Assembly: GCA_038527215.1 (NCBI GenBank)
Contig: JBCBGC010000068.1
Coordinates: forward strand, 1-40,886
Source of the DNA: JAWPMV01 sp038527215
Lineage (GTDB): Bacteria; Bacteroidota; Bacteroidia; J057
Reading direction: 5' to 3'
DNA length: 40,886 nt
Below the pieces are notes generated by a model. It was not told the DNA's origin. It did not search any database and saw only the letters and a program-made list of their open reading frames with translations. Below are positions 26,020 through 33,521 of the stretch, in pieces. Each line of letters begins with the position of its first letter. Position 1 is the first letter of the stretch. The translations under genes and the position numbers were made by a program.

Positions 26020-26118
26020 GATATTGTTCGTGCCAATAGCGGTTCAAAAAAAATTCTTCATCCCAGTCTGTAGCGCAGAGCCGTCATCAGAGGACTGAGA
26101 GGAAGAACGTGAAAGAAG

Positions 26119-26143
26119 GGAGACCGGTCCGGGACCGGTCTCC
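26119..26143 (-). terminator. Perfect hairpin inside the cluster, after the GME-like gene
   Basis: GGAGACCGGTC pairs perfectly with GACCGGTCTCC around a CGG loop. It lies 15 bp after the GME-like stop on the minus strand, where downstream bases are T-rich (CTTCTTTC) but not a clean run. It may be a weak terminator or a processing site that lowers expression of the downstream transferases relative to the sugar-nucleotide gene. Confidence 0.6.
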
Positions 26144-26157
26144 TGTATCAATTGGTT

Positions 26158-27150
26158 TTAGCTTACTACAGTTTCCTGCTGCTGTTGACGCACTTGCTCA
26201 GCAACCCAGGCGTAGGTTTTGGCCATTCCATCTCTCAAAGGGATAGAAGGGGCCCAACCGAGTTTCTCCTGGATCAGCTTGTTGTCAGAGTTACGACCTC
26301 TTACACCAGTAGGACCAGGTACGTTATCGATCGTCAGGTTTTTACCCGCGATATCCATGACCATTTTAGCCAGGTCGTTGATAGAAATCATTTCTTCAGA
26401 ACCGATGTTCACCGGACCCGTGAAGTCAGACTCCATGAGACGACGGATACCTTCCAGGCACTCATCTACGATGAGGAAAGAGCGGGTCTGGATACCATCA
26501 CCCCAAATTTCAACCGAACCACCTTCAGGAGCTTCCGCCACTTTGCGGCAGATAGCAGCGGGGGCTTTTTCACGGCCACCAGTCCAGGTTCCTTCAGGTC
26601 CAAAGATATTGTGGAAGCGAGCAATCCTAACCTCAATACCGTAGTTTCTCATATAAGCGAGATACATCCGCTCAGAGAAGAGTTTCTCCCAACCGTATTC
26701 GCTATCTGGAGCGGCAGGATATGCAGACTCCTCAGAGCACTTAGGGTTGTCTGGATCCAGCTGATTGTGCTCAGGATAGATACAAGCGGAAGAAGAATAA
26801 AAGATCTTTTTTACACCAGCTTTTACGGCGGCCTCAGCTACGTTCAGGTTAGCCATGGCAGAGTTGTGCATGACAGGAGCGTCGTTGTTTCCGGTGAAGA
26901 TGTATCCGGCACCACCCATGTCAGCAGCTAACTGGTAGATCTCATCAATACCTTCCACAGCGGCAGCAGCTACTACTGGGTCGGTCAGGTCTCCGATGAT
27001 GAAGTCATCAGCAGGAGACTCAGAGAACTCGTTGTGCTTCAGGTCAACTACGCGTACCCAGTTGCCCTCGTCCTTGAGCCTTTTCACCAGGTGGCCTCCG
27101 ATGAAGCCACCTCCACCACCAACAAGGACTTTTTTTGTTTGATTGCTCAT
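26158..27150 (-). CDS. GDP-mannose 3,5-epimerase homologue
   Basis: GME converts GDP-D-mannose to GDP-L-galactose (with GDP-L-gulose as a by-product) and is best known from the plant vitamin C pathway. This 330-residue extended SDR shows the NAD loop GGGGGFIGGH, AADMGGAGYI, SSACIYPE, GRE/KAPAA and the GVRGRNSDNKLIQEKLGWAP tail of that family. All four catalytic residues of Arabidopsis GME can be placed at identical spacing: C123, Y152, K156 and K195 for C145, Y174, K178 and K217. The Cys/Lys pair argues for true 3,5-epimerase chemistry. In this cluster it would supply L-galactose or L-gulose for the polysaccharide (inference). It follows the WecG-type gene by 20 bp. Confidence 0.87.
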   Translation of the reverse strand: MSNQTKKVLVGGGGGFIGGHLVKRLKDEGNWVRVVDLKHNEFSESPADDFIIGDLTDPVVAAAAVEGIDEIYQLAADMGGAGYIFTGNNDAPVMHNSAMANLNVAEAAVKAGVKKIFYSSSACIYPEHNQLDPDNPKCSEESAYPAAPDSEYGWEKLFSERMYLAYMRNYGIEVRIARFHNIFGPEGTWTGGREKAPAAICRKVAEAPEGGSVEIWGDGIQTRSFLIVDECLEGIRRLMESDFTGPVNIGSEEMISINDLAKMVMDIAGKNLTIDNVPGPTGVRGRNSDNKLIQEKLGWAPSIPLRDGMAKTYAWVAEQVRQQQQETVVS

Positions 27151-27170
27151 GATTCCTATGAAATTTTTAA

Positions 27171-27953
27171 TTAGTTGGTTGATTGCCTGTTAAATCCAGC
27201 AAATTCTCGAAAATTATAGTAAATGAATAAGGGAACGATGGTAGCATACCGCTTCCACAGCCTCTTGGGCTCTTGCACTAAGCGGTAAAACCACTCCATT
27301 CCCATGCGTGAAATGAACTTAGGAGCTTTGTTGATACTTCCGGTGTGGAAATCGAAGGCAGCTCCCACGGTCACAATGTAGTGAACCTCAGAGTACTGGC
27401 TGAGATAATGTGCAAACATTTCTTGCTTAGGCGTACTCAGGCCAATCCAGACGATATCCGCATTTGCCTCATTTATCTTACGTGCGATTTCTTCGTAATC
27501 GTATTTTTCTACCGGGAGGAAAGGAGGACAAAAAGTCCCCGCGATCTGGTGGTTTCCGAAGTTTTTTCCGACCGCTTCTTTCAGCGCATCAGCAACCCCT
27601 TCCCGGCCACCACAGAAATAATGTCTGATCGGCTTATCAGCTGAGGCTCTCAGGACTTCTTCAAAGAAATCCGGGCCATAACAGCGGCGCATATCACCTG
27701 CGCCTTTTGAGCGCCCTACCCACACCATCGGCTGACCATCAGGCAGATTGAAGGTGAAGGAATTTAAGACCTCAAAGAACTGAGGGTTTTGTTGGGCATA
27801 GACCGAACCGTGAGCACCAGTAGCACTGATTTTACGGTTGATCTTCTGATCGGAGGTGAGACAAGTGTTAAGGACTTCAACAGTAGCTGCGGGGATGTCT
27901 TTATTGTAGACAGGTATGTTGAGCACCTTTACTACATCCTTCGTACGTTCCAT
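27171..27953 (-). CDS. WecG/TagA/CpsF-family glycosyltransferase (GT26)
   Basis: GT26 enzymes add the second sugar to an undecaprenyl-diphosphate-linked first sugar at the membrane. The 260-residue protein shows the family's LPDGQPMVW motif with the likely catalytic Asp72, GLSTPKQEMF, VTVGAAFDFHTGSINKAP and the GMEWFYRLVQEPKRLWKRY tail that carries the membrane-associating C-terminus. It lies 53 bp after the initiating sugar-phosphate transferase and 20 bp before the GME-like gene, exactly where a second-step transferase would be expected. Donor unknown. Confidence 0.93.
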   Translation of the reverse strand: MERTKDVVKVLNIPVYNKDIPAATVEVLNTCLTSDQKINRKISATGAHGSVYAQQNPQFFEVLNSFTFNLPDGQPMVWVGRSKGAGDMRRCYGPDFFEEVLRASADKPIRHYFCGGREGVADALKEAVGKNFGNHQIAGTFCPPFLPVEKYDYEEIARKINEANADIVWIGLSTPKQEMFAHYLSQYSEVHYIVTVGAAFDFHTGSINKAPKFISRMGMEWFYRLVQEPKRLWKRYATIVPLFIYYNFREFAGFNRQSTN

Positions 27954-28006
27954 GTTAATCTTACTCGAACTGAGGTACGTTGTATAAGTGGAATTATGCG
28001 TGAATC

Positions 28007-29407
28007 TTAGTAAGCGTTTTCTTCGCCTTTGAGGGCGTTCATGACCGTGGCGATCACAATCTTGAAGTCGAGCAGGAGGCTCCAGTTTTCGATATACCAG
28101 GTATCATATTCAACGCGTTTGCGCATTTTTTCAGGGCTATCAGTTTCTCCACGATAACCGTGAATCTGGGCATAACCGGTGATGCCAGGCGTGATATAAT
28201 AGCGGAAGTTGTATTTGTTGATGGTCGGAGCAGATTCCTCATCCAGTTTCAAGGGGTGAGGGCGCGGTCCCACGACGGACATATGTCCGAGGAATACGTT
28301 GATAAACTGCGGGAACTCATCCAGGCTGGTTTTGCGGAGGAAAGCACCGATTTTCGTTATACGCGGGTCATTTTTGGTCGCCTGCTTGAACTCTTCTCCA
28401 GGACGGGCCGGACGCATGGTCCGGAACTTATAACACAGGAACTTCTTGCCTTTGCGACCAGAGCGCAACTGACGGAAGAAGACCGGCCCTCTGGAGTCCA
28501 GCTTGATCATGGTTCCTACGATCAATAAGAGCGGAGGAAAGACCAGGAGCAGGACAAAAGAAGAAAAGATAATGTCGAAGACACGCTTCATCATGCGGTT
28601 CATCCAGGAGGCCAGCGGATCCTTACGCATGGTAATGATCGGGGTCTGGTCGTAGAAATAAACCGTGATATCTTTCTTGTTAAAGAAGTCAAAATCATTG
28701 GCCAGTTTGAACTGGATAAAGTGGTTATCCGCAAATTCAAACATATCCTCAATGATCTCCCGGGAAGTAGAAGGAGGGAGGGTACAATAAATCTCTCTTA
28801 CTTCTTCCTCCAGGCAGAAGTTCTTCATTTCTTCCACCTTGTTAGCGATATCAGTAGCGGGCTCCGCACTGGCATCAAAATCAGGCTGCTGGAAGAAGTG
28901 ATATACCTTGGTCATCTTTTCCGTGAAGAAGTTGGTCAGGGCGTTGGCGGATGAGCCAGAACCCATGATCACGACTTTATAGTTGCGGAAAAAGATGCGA
29001 CGGTACTTATATAGCATGCTCAACACCTGCCGAAAGGCAAAGATGAAGGCGATAGCAAATCCAAAACTGTAAAAAAGGAATGGCTGGATGGATGGGTAGT
29101 TGCCCAAAATCCAGGTGAAGACGAAAATACAGAGGAAATGGAATAAAAAGGTATAGGCCAGGCGAATCAGCATCGGCCGGCTGTCAAAGATGGATTCGGT
29201 CTCATACTGCCCCGTGATAGACGACAAAGCCACCCAGGTAAGGATGAATATGAAGAATAAAGAAGCATATGATTCGTCCAGGGTCGCCCCAAAACCAAAG
29301 GTGAAGCCGTAAGCCAGATGACATGCGGCCGTGAAGAGCAGGCCCTCTACAATGAGGACGAAGATCTTGAATGTCAGATAGGGGTGATTGAAAGAATATT
29401 TTTCCAT
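28007..29407 (-). CDS. Undecaprenyl-phosphate sugar phosphotransferase (WcaJ-like)
   Basis: The protein starts repeat-unit synthesis by moving a hexose-1-phosphate onto undecaprenyl phosphate. The 466-residue protein has four or five N-terminal membrane segments within residues 10-130, a central CoA-binding-like domain, another membrane element (DIIFSSFVLLLVFPPLLLIV), and the catalytic C-terminal domain with FRQLRSGRKGKKFLCYKFRTM, TSLDEFPQFINVFLGHMSVV and GPRPHP. This is the polyprenyl glycosylphosphotransferase layout of WcaJ/CpsE. It is the first gene of the minus-strand cluster and faces a 941-bp gene-free region. Glucose-1-P or galactose-1-P are the likeliest substrates (inference). Confidence 0.95.
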   Translation of the reverse strand: MEKYSFNHPYLTFKIFVLIVEGLLFTAACHLAYGFTFGFGATLDESYASLFFIFILTWVALSSITGQYETESIFDSRPMLIRLAYTFLFHFLCIFVFTWILGNYPSIQPFLFYSFGFAIAFIFAFRQVLSMLYKYRRIFFRNYKVVIMGSGSSANALTNFFTEKMTKVYHFFQQPDFDASAEPATDIANKVEEMKNFCLEEEVREIYCTLPPSTSREIIEDMFEFADNHFIQFKLANDFDFFNKKDITVYFYDQTPIITMRKDPLASWMNRMMKRVFDIIFSSFVLLLVFPPLLLIVGTMIKLDSRGPVFFRQLRSGRKGKKFLCYKFRTMRPARPGEEFKQATKNDPRITKIGAFLRKTSLDEFPQFINVFLGHMSVVGPRPHPLKLDEESAPTINKYNFRYYITPGITGYAQIHGYRGETDSPEKMRKRVEYDTWYIENWSLLLDFKIVIATVMNALKGEENAY

Positions 29408-29976
29408 TTCTAGCTACAATCTGTGTCTGTTAAAATCCCGTAATGAAAAAATTAAGATGGTGAGTGAATGGGTGTTGTTGTAATTTGAGTAGGTCTCTGT
29501 GTTTTGATGTTTTGTGCCTTAGTAAGTCTCCCAACGTAATCATTTTACATTTTTGAAGGAAAAACTTGACTCAGGCTTAGACCAGATTTAGAGAACTTCG
29601 GGGTGTTAGATTTCGGTACAAATTTTCGTAATTCCCTTCGCATTTCCAGCACTTGATCGTTCAATGGGCGAAAGGATAGCGCGAATGGTTATTATCATGT
29701 TTAAACCGATCCGTGTCTTTCGACAATGGCCTGTAATCCCCAAAAATCCACTTATTTTTTATTTGCGATTGGCCTTAAAAACCGTCAAACACTAGCCACA
29801 ATGCACATTTTATGCCGAAAGTACTCTCCCTACCCCCTGGAACAATCCGCTGGGACGAATCTTTTACGTGAACGGTAACAATCTCCATTTAAATGGTCAG
29901 GATAAGCGGGTGATAGCCAGATAAACATAACCGCATTTGGTAAAATATCTATGTTAGGATTATAGGGGCCTCGTAT

Positions 29977-30015
29977 TACTTTTGGAAAAATCCTGTTTTC
30001 TGGCAGGATTTTTTC
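29977..30015. terminator. Terminator-like hairpin with abutting -7 box in the gene-free region
   Basis: GAAAAATCCTG pairs with CAGGATTTTTTC around an eight-base loop (hairpin 29985-30015), with T- and A-tracts on both strands. TACTTTTG (29977-29984, full TAnnTTTG match, preceded by TTAG 19 nt upstream) ends at the base before the hairpin. No coding gene ends here, so it may end a small RNA or a leader transcript. Confidence 0.55.
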
Positions 30016-30030
30016 ACCTAAAAAGAAACA

Positions 30031-30296
30031 GTGCAGGTTAGCTTGCGTACCTCCTAAAGTGGTCCCTAGCCTCCATGCAGGTATTCGCACCATTTGAGGT
30101 TGGAAACCGTCCCTACAGGAAGTACTTTTATTAAGGAATAATTTTACACCATTGGGACAGTTTTTTTACCAGTCTGCTGGCAAATCTTCAATTTCTAGCA
30201 CCTGCATGGTAACTTTGGACAGAAATTTGCATCCCAAGGGCGAATTCCACACGCAATTATACCCAATCAAACGTCTATTACCTGATAGCAGGTAAT
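30031..30296. promoter_or_regulatory. Cluster of CAGGT/ACCTG half-sites upstream of wzc
   Basis: Direct copies GTGCAGGTTA (30031-30040) and CCATGCAGGT (30073-30082) are joined by an inverted copy ACCTGCATGG (30200-30209), which exactly mirrors the second and abuts the -7 box. A perfect palindrome ATTACCTG-ATAG-CAGGTAAT lies at 30277-30296. The repetition within 266 bp suggests binding sites for a regulator of polysaccharide genes. Confidence 0.45.
30210..30217 (+). promoter_or_regulatory. -7 box of a likely wzc promoter
   Basis: TAACTTTG is a full match to TAnnTTTG. The -33 side is poor. Use of it would give a leader of about 125 nt before the ATG at 30349, containing the ATTACCTG palindrome. 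Confidence 0.45.
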
Positions 30297-30348
30297 CCTT
30301 ACCAGTTCTCTAACATTAGTTCCAGGGTATTAAACGCTCGTCATCGTT

Positions 30349-31005
30349 ATGGTGAAATCTTATCCAGAAAACGACAATATTTCCTTCCAACCCATCCTTC
30401 AGCGCATCAAGCGCAACTGGTATGTGGTATTGGGCTCTATCGTACTAGCTGCAGGGCTAGGCTATATGTATTTGAAAAAGACCCCTGAGGTCTTCCAGGT
30501 AACTTCAAAGATGTTGCTGGAAAATGAGGGAGCGGACGAAAGTGCCATGAACAAGCTCCCGAAGGAATTCATCAAGTTTATCGAAAAAACCAACCTTGAT
30601 GATGAAATCGGCATTCTCAAGTCTTTCGACTTGATTGAATCCACTATCCAGGAACTTCCGCTGGGCGTAACCTACGAGAAGAAAAAAGGCATCATTACCC
30701 GCAAAGTCTATGCGGACCTGCCGTTTGAGATTGTGGTGGACTCCTCTCATTTTCAGACCATTTACTTACCTATTCAGGTAAGTCGTACCGGTAATCCCGG
30801 AGAGTATCACCTGACCGCAGAAGGGGACGAAGGTGCGGTATACGATACCGAAAAAGATGAAATTGTCAGACTCCTTGGAGATGTAGTGCTGGATGAGGTG
30901 ATCCGCATTGGGGACACCCTGGAAACCAATTTCCTGAAATTTTCCATTATAGAGAAACCCGAGATGCCCTGGCAGGAAGGCTTCGAGTACAGCTTCTACG
31001 GATGA
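30349..31005 (+). pseudogene. Wzc-type tyrosine autokinase, N-terminal fragment (Wzz domain)
   Basis: The fragment's 218 residues match the N-terminus of Bacteroidota polysaccharide co-polymerase/tyrosine autokinases: a short cytoplasmic stretch, TM1 at about 25-44 (WYVVLGSIVLAAGLGYMYL), and the start of the periplasmic Wzz domain (VTSKMLLENEG, EIGILKSFDLIESTIQEL). It stops at TGA 31003-31005 in the middle of the periplasmic domain, right after FEYSFY. The continuation of the protein lies in another frame from about 30986, and an estimated 150-200 residues of the normal periplasmic region are absent. A simple one-base frameshift therefore cannot explain it; a deletion must be involved, either real or from assembly. 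Confidence 0.85.
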
Positions 31006-31021
31006 AGATACGCCTATCTCC

Positions 31022-32311
31022 ATGCCCAGCAACGCTGGCGTAGACGCCACCATGCAAAGCCAGCTCATCCGACTCGCAGAAGCTCAGCGGCAGAAAGAGA
31101 TCCAGGCGATGGACCAGTTGGAAGGAAACCCGCTATTGCAGCAGAAGGTATTGGAAGTACGGAACCTGCGTCGAGGTCTGGTAGACCACGCCACCCGCAA
31201 CCTGGAATCTGCCAAAATCACCCAGGCCAGCTTGAATAATCGTCTGGCCTTTACCCGAGGAAAAATTGCGGCCCTGCCTTCTCAGAACAGCCGCCTGGAA
31301 AATATGACCAGCGACACCAAGTCTGTACAGGAAATTGCCACAGAACTGGAGAAAGAAAAAAGAGAGACCTCCATCGCCATGGCTGGCTTGTTCAAAGCTG
31401 ACTATGTAGTAGATGAGGCTCGTCTGGCTAGTCGAAAACCCGTAGCTCCCAATAAAATCTTTGTCTACGGCATCGTCTTCGTATTAGGATTGGGCCTTCC
31501 CCTATCCGTTTTGATCGGACTGGAATTCCTCCAGATGCGCGTCGTCAAGCAACAGGACATTGAATCCTCCACCACCATTCCGGTGCTGGGAACCATTGTC
31601 AGGAGCGAAAAAGAAGTGAAAGTAGTCAACCAGGAGACCGCTAATTCTCTGCTGGCAGAGAGTTTACGCTCCATCCGGGTACAATTCCAATATTCGGTGG
31701 CTGATGATACCCGCAAAGTCATCGGAATTACCTCTACTCGTTCGGGAGAGGGGAAGTCCTTCTGCTCAGCTAACCTGAGTAGTACGTTCGCCCTTTCTGG
31801 CAAGCGGACTTTGATCATTGACCTGGACTTGCGGAAGCCGGATCAGATGAACTACTTCCAGTATGATAATTCCGAAGGAATTTTTGCCTACCTCAACCAG
31901 GGCGGCGATTACCGGAAGCTCATCCAGAAAACCGGGGTGAGCAACCTGGACATTCTCCCTTCAGGCCCTCCTTTCTTTAATCCTCTGGACCTGATTGACA
32001 GCCATAAAGAAAGACTGGCCTTGCTGATTGAGATGCTGAGAAGCGAGTATGATTATATCATCCTGGATACGCCCCCTATCGGACAAGCCTCTGATTACTT
32101 CATCTTGAAGCAGTTTGTAGACTTTACGGTATTTGTGGTGCGCCACAACCTCACGGAGATTACCTCCCTCATTCGGATCAACGAGCTGTATGAGACCGGG
32201 CAAATCACCGACATTGCCATCGCCATCAATGATGTCAAGGCAGATTCTAACTATGGCTACGGTCGACACAACTATGGATATGGGTATGGCTATGCCATGC
32301 AGAAAAAATAA
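31022..32311 (+). pseudogene. Wzc-type tyrosine autokinase, C-terminal fragment (coiled coil, TM2, kinase)
   Basis: The fragment's 429 residues carry the rest of the autokinase. They comprise a periplasmic coiled coil (about 10-120), TM2 at about 143-169, and the cytoplasmic BY-kinase with Walker A SGEGKS (241-246), Walker A' LIIDLDLRKP (264-273) and Walker B YIILDTPP (345-352). The C-terminal tail has six Tyr residues (NYGYGRHNYGYGYGY), the autophosphorylation cluster. In frame, coding-like sequence (ASTDEDTPIS) precedes the ATG at 31022 and abuts the end of the N-terminal fragment, so the ATG is not a natural gene start. The two halves would ordinarily be one protein of about 800 residues that controls chain length with Wza. 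A terminator follows at 32333. Confidence 0.88.
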
Positions 32312-32332
32312 GTCCTAACGAGATATATAAAC

Positions 32333-32369
32333 ATGAGTCATCCCGAATTTTGGGATGGCTCATTTTTTT
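32333..32369 (+). terminator. Terminator after the wzc fragments
   Basis: ATGAGTCATCCC pairs with GGGATGGCTCAT (one T-G wobble) around GAATTTT, followed by seven T residues. It lies 21 bp after the stop. Its left arm is also the left end of the repeat block at 32333-32850. Confidence 0.8.
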
Positions 32370-32420
32370 ATGAATATTTTGAGACGGATCGGGAAGGGCC
32401 ATTTTTCTTCCATATGCTTA

Positions 32421-32467
32421 TCACCTTGGAAGCTCCTCTGACTACAAGGAGGGGCACTATCCGGGTC
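32421..32467 (+). repeat. Intergenic repeat unit, copy 1
   Basis: The core GGAAGCTCCTC-GACT-AAGGAGG-CTATCCG is shared with the copy at 32649-32696, with about nine differences and one gap over 47 bp. CTCCT and AGGAG form a short internal inverted repeat. Confidence 0.65.
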
Positions 32468-32522
32468 AAGGCTCCAACATCTTGATCGTCGGAGGTCTCT
32501 ACGATCCTTATGTAATCATGGA

Positions 32523-32571
32523 TACCCCGGATAAGGCATTTTCCCTACCGGTCAAATGCCTTTCCGGGGTA
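32523..32571. repeat. Long inverted repeat (hairpin) between the two repeat units
   Basis: TACCCCGGATAAGGCATTT pairs with AAATGCCTTTCCGGGGTA with a single bulge, around a 12-base loop. There is an A-run rather than a T-run after it on the plus strand, so it is not an obvious plus-strand terminator. Confidence 0.7.
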
Positions 32572-32648
32572 ACAAAAAAAGGTGGCGGTTGTATGATTTT
32601 AGTAACTATCCTGCTCTCATGATGATCTCATTCATCTTCCCCCCTTTG

Positions 32649-32696
32649 TCACCCCGGAAGCTCCTCCGACTGTAAGGAGGTGAGCTATCCGAGGTC
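32649..32696 (+). repeat. Intergenic repeat unit, copy 2
   Basis: This is the second copy of the unit at 32421-32467. AGCTCCTCC and GGAGGTGAGCT form an imperfect palindrome within it. Confidence 0.65.
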
Positions 32697-32959
32697 TCTC
32701 GCTTTCGTGCCGGTCTCTTCTAAGTGATCTAGGTGAAAAATCGGTGTGTAGGGAAGGGTATGTTACTAGAGACCCCCGACGATGAGCATGTCGGGGTCCA
32801 TGAAGCGTTTTGATGAAATCTTGACTTATTCAAAATTCGGGATGACCCATATTTTTTATACCAGGACTTCTCCCTCCCGATCGAACAGGGGAAAAATAGA
32901 GGGGTTAGGCCCAAAATACCTCAAATGAGGGATGGTAAAAGGCGCCTGTATGCAGGAAT

Positions 32960-32990
32960 TTTGTCTCAACAAACAAACTTTCTAATTCTG
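32960..32990 (+). promoter_or_regulatory. Promoter for the small lipoprotein gene
   Basis: TTTG at 32960-32963 is followed after 19 nt by TAATTCTG at 32983-32990 (seven of eight matches to TAnnTTTG). The preferred ATG is at 32997, so the message would be leaderless or nearly so. Confidence 0.45.
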
Positions 32991-32996
32991 ATGCAT

Positions 32997-33446
32997 ATGA
33001 AAACCTCCATCATCTCTATCCTCTTCTTAGCCTTGATCGCCTTCGCCTGTAATAACCAACCTGATGTAGACTTCGAAGGAGACGGTCAGGTAGAAGCCAC
33101 CGTCGCAGGTAACCTCTTTTCCGCAAAACTAAGTGTGGCCTTTTTCATGGACAGTACCCTGCAATTGGGAAGACTTGACAAAGACAATGCTCAGCTTCAA
33201 TTTAACCAGATCTACACCACCGGCACCTATGATTTAGGCCTTCAGAATGGCGGCTATATCGACAACATCATGCTGATGCTGGAAGACGGGACCCACTTGT
33301 CTATGGGAGATGGCACCTATACCATTAGCAAACTCACCAATAGAAATACGGAAGGCACCTTTTCTGGAACGGCTTATGCGCTGACAGACATCTTCTTCCA
33401 AAATCCCATCAAGGTCGAAGCCGGGACCTTCGAGGCGAATTTTTAA
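32997..33446 (+). CDS. Small lipoprotein, unknown function
   Basis: The 149-residue protein begins MKTSIISILFLALIAFACNN, a lipoprotein signal with the lipid-bearing Cys at residue 18, and continues with an acidic QPDVDFEGDG. The mature domain is beta-rich (QVEATVAGNLFSAKLSV, AQLQFNQIYTTGTYDLGLQN, GTYTISKLTN, EGTFSGTAYAL, GTFEANF) and resembles small Bacteroidota lipoproteins of the DUF6252 kind, in which a GTF-x-x-NF ending recurs. That assignment is tentative. The frame is open further upstream to 32925, but the signal sequence and promoter fix the start at 32997. A strong terminator follows. Confidence 0.8.
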   Translation: MKTSIISILFLALIAFACNNQPDVDFEGDGQVEATVAGNLFSAKLSVAFFMDSTLQLGRLDKDNAQLQFNQIYTTGTYDLGLQNGGYIDNIMLMLEDGTHLSMGDGTYTISKLTNRNTEGTFSGTAYALTDIFFQNPIKVEAGTFEANF

Positions 33447-33471
33447 CCAACAGTTTCCGTCTATAAAAGAA

Positions 33472-33509
33472 GAGAGGGCTTCCGTAAAGGAAAGCCCTCT
33501 CTATTTTTT
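33472..33509 (+). terminator. Terminator after the lipoprotein gene
   Basis: GAGAGGGCTT pairs with AAGCCCTCTC (further pairing of CC with GG closes the loop), followed by TATTTTTTTA. It separates the lipoprotein gene from the convergent gene ending at 33522. Confidence 0.85.
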
Positions 33510-33521
33510 TATTTAGCCCGA

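Larger units (their letters stand above)
29408..30348. other. 941-bp gene-free regulatory region between divergent polysaccharide genes
   Basis: The region lies between the divergently oriented initiating transferase and the broken Wzc gene. The only frame of size (29830-30093, minus) lacks recognisable features and I reject it. What it does hold: a terminator-like hairpin at 29985-30015 with a TACTTTTG box just before it, five CAGGT/ACCTG half-sites between 30031 and 30296, and a TAACTTTG box at 30210-30217. There is no wza gene here, although wza often precedes wzc. Confidence 0.6.
32333..32850. repeat. 518-bp non-coding repeat block with 19-bp terminal inverted repeats
   Basis: ATGAGTCATCCCGAATTTT at 32333-32351 is mirrored by AAAATTCGGGATGACCCAT at 32832-32850 with 18 of 19 matches. 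Inside lie two imperfect direct copies of a 47-48-bp unit (32421-32467 and 32649-32696, about 80% identical), an inverted pair (32485-32500 against 32768-32783, 15 of 16) and two hairpins. No open frame of note is present. It looks like a miniature, transposase-free element or a compound intergenic repeat (REP/MITE-like). No target-site duplication is evident at the borders. Confidence 0.6.

Noticed and set aside
26152..26931. 259-residue plus-strand frame
   Set aside because: It is antisense to the GME-like gene, whose catalytic residues all align.
29830..30093. 87-residue minus-strand open frame in the large gene-free region
   Set aside because: It has no domain, signal or promoter-consistent start, and a terminator-like hairpin lies inside it.
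30349..32311. Single-base frameshift as the only defect in the autokinase gene
   Set aside because: The two parts meet within about 20 bp, yet a large part of the periplasmic domain is absent, so restoring the frame alone would not give a normal-length protein.
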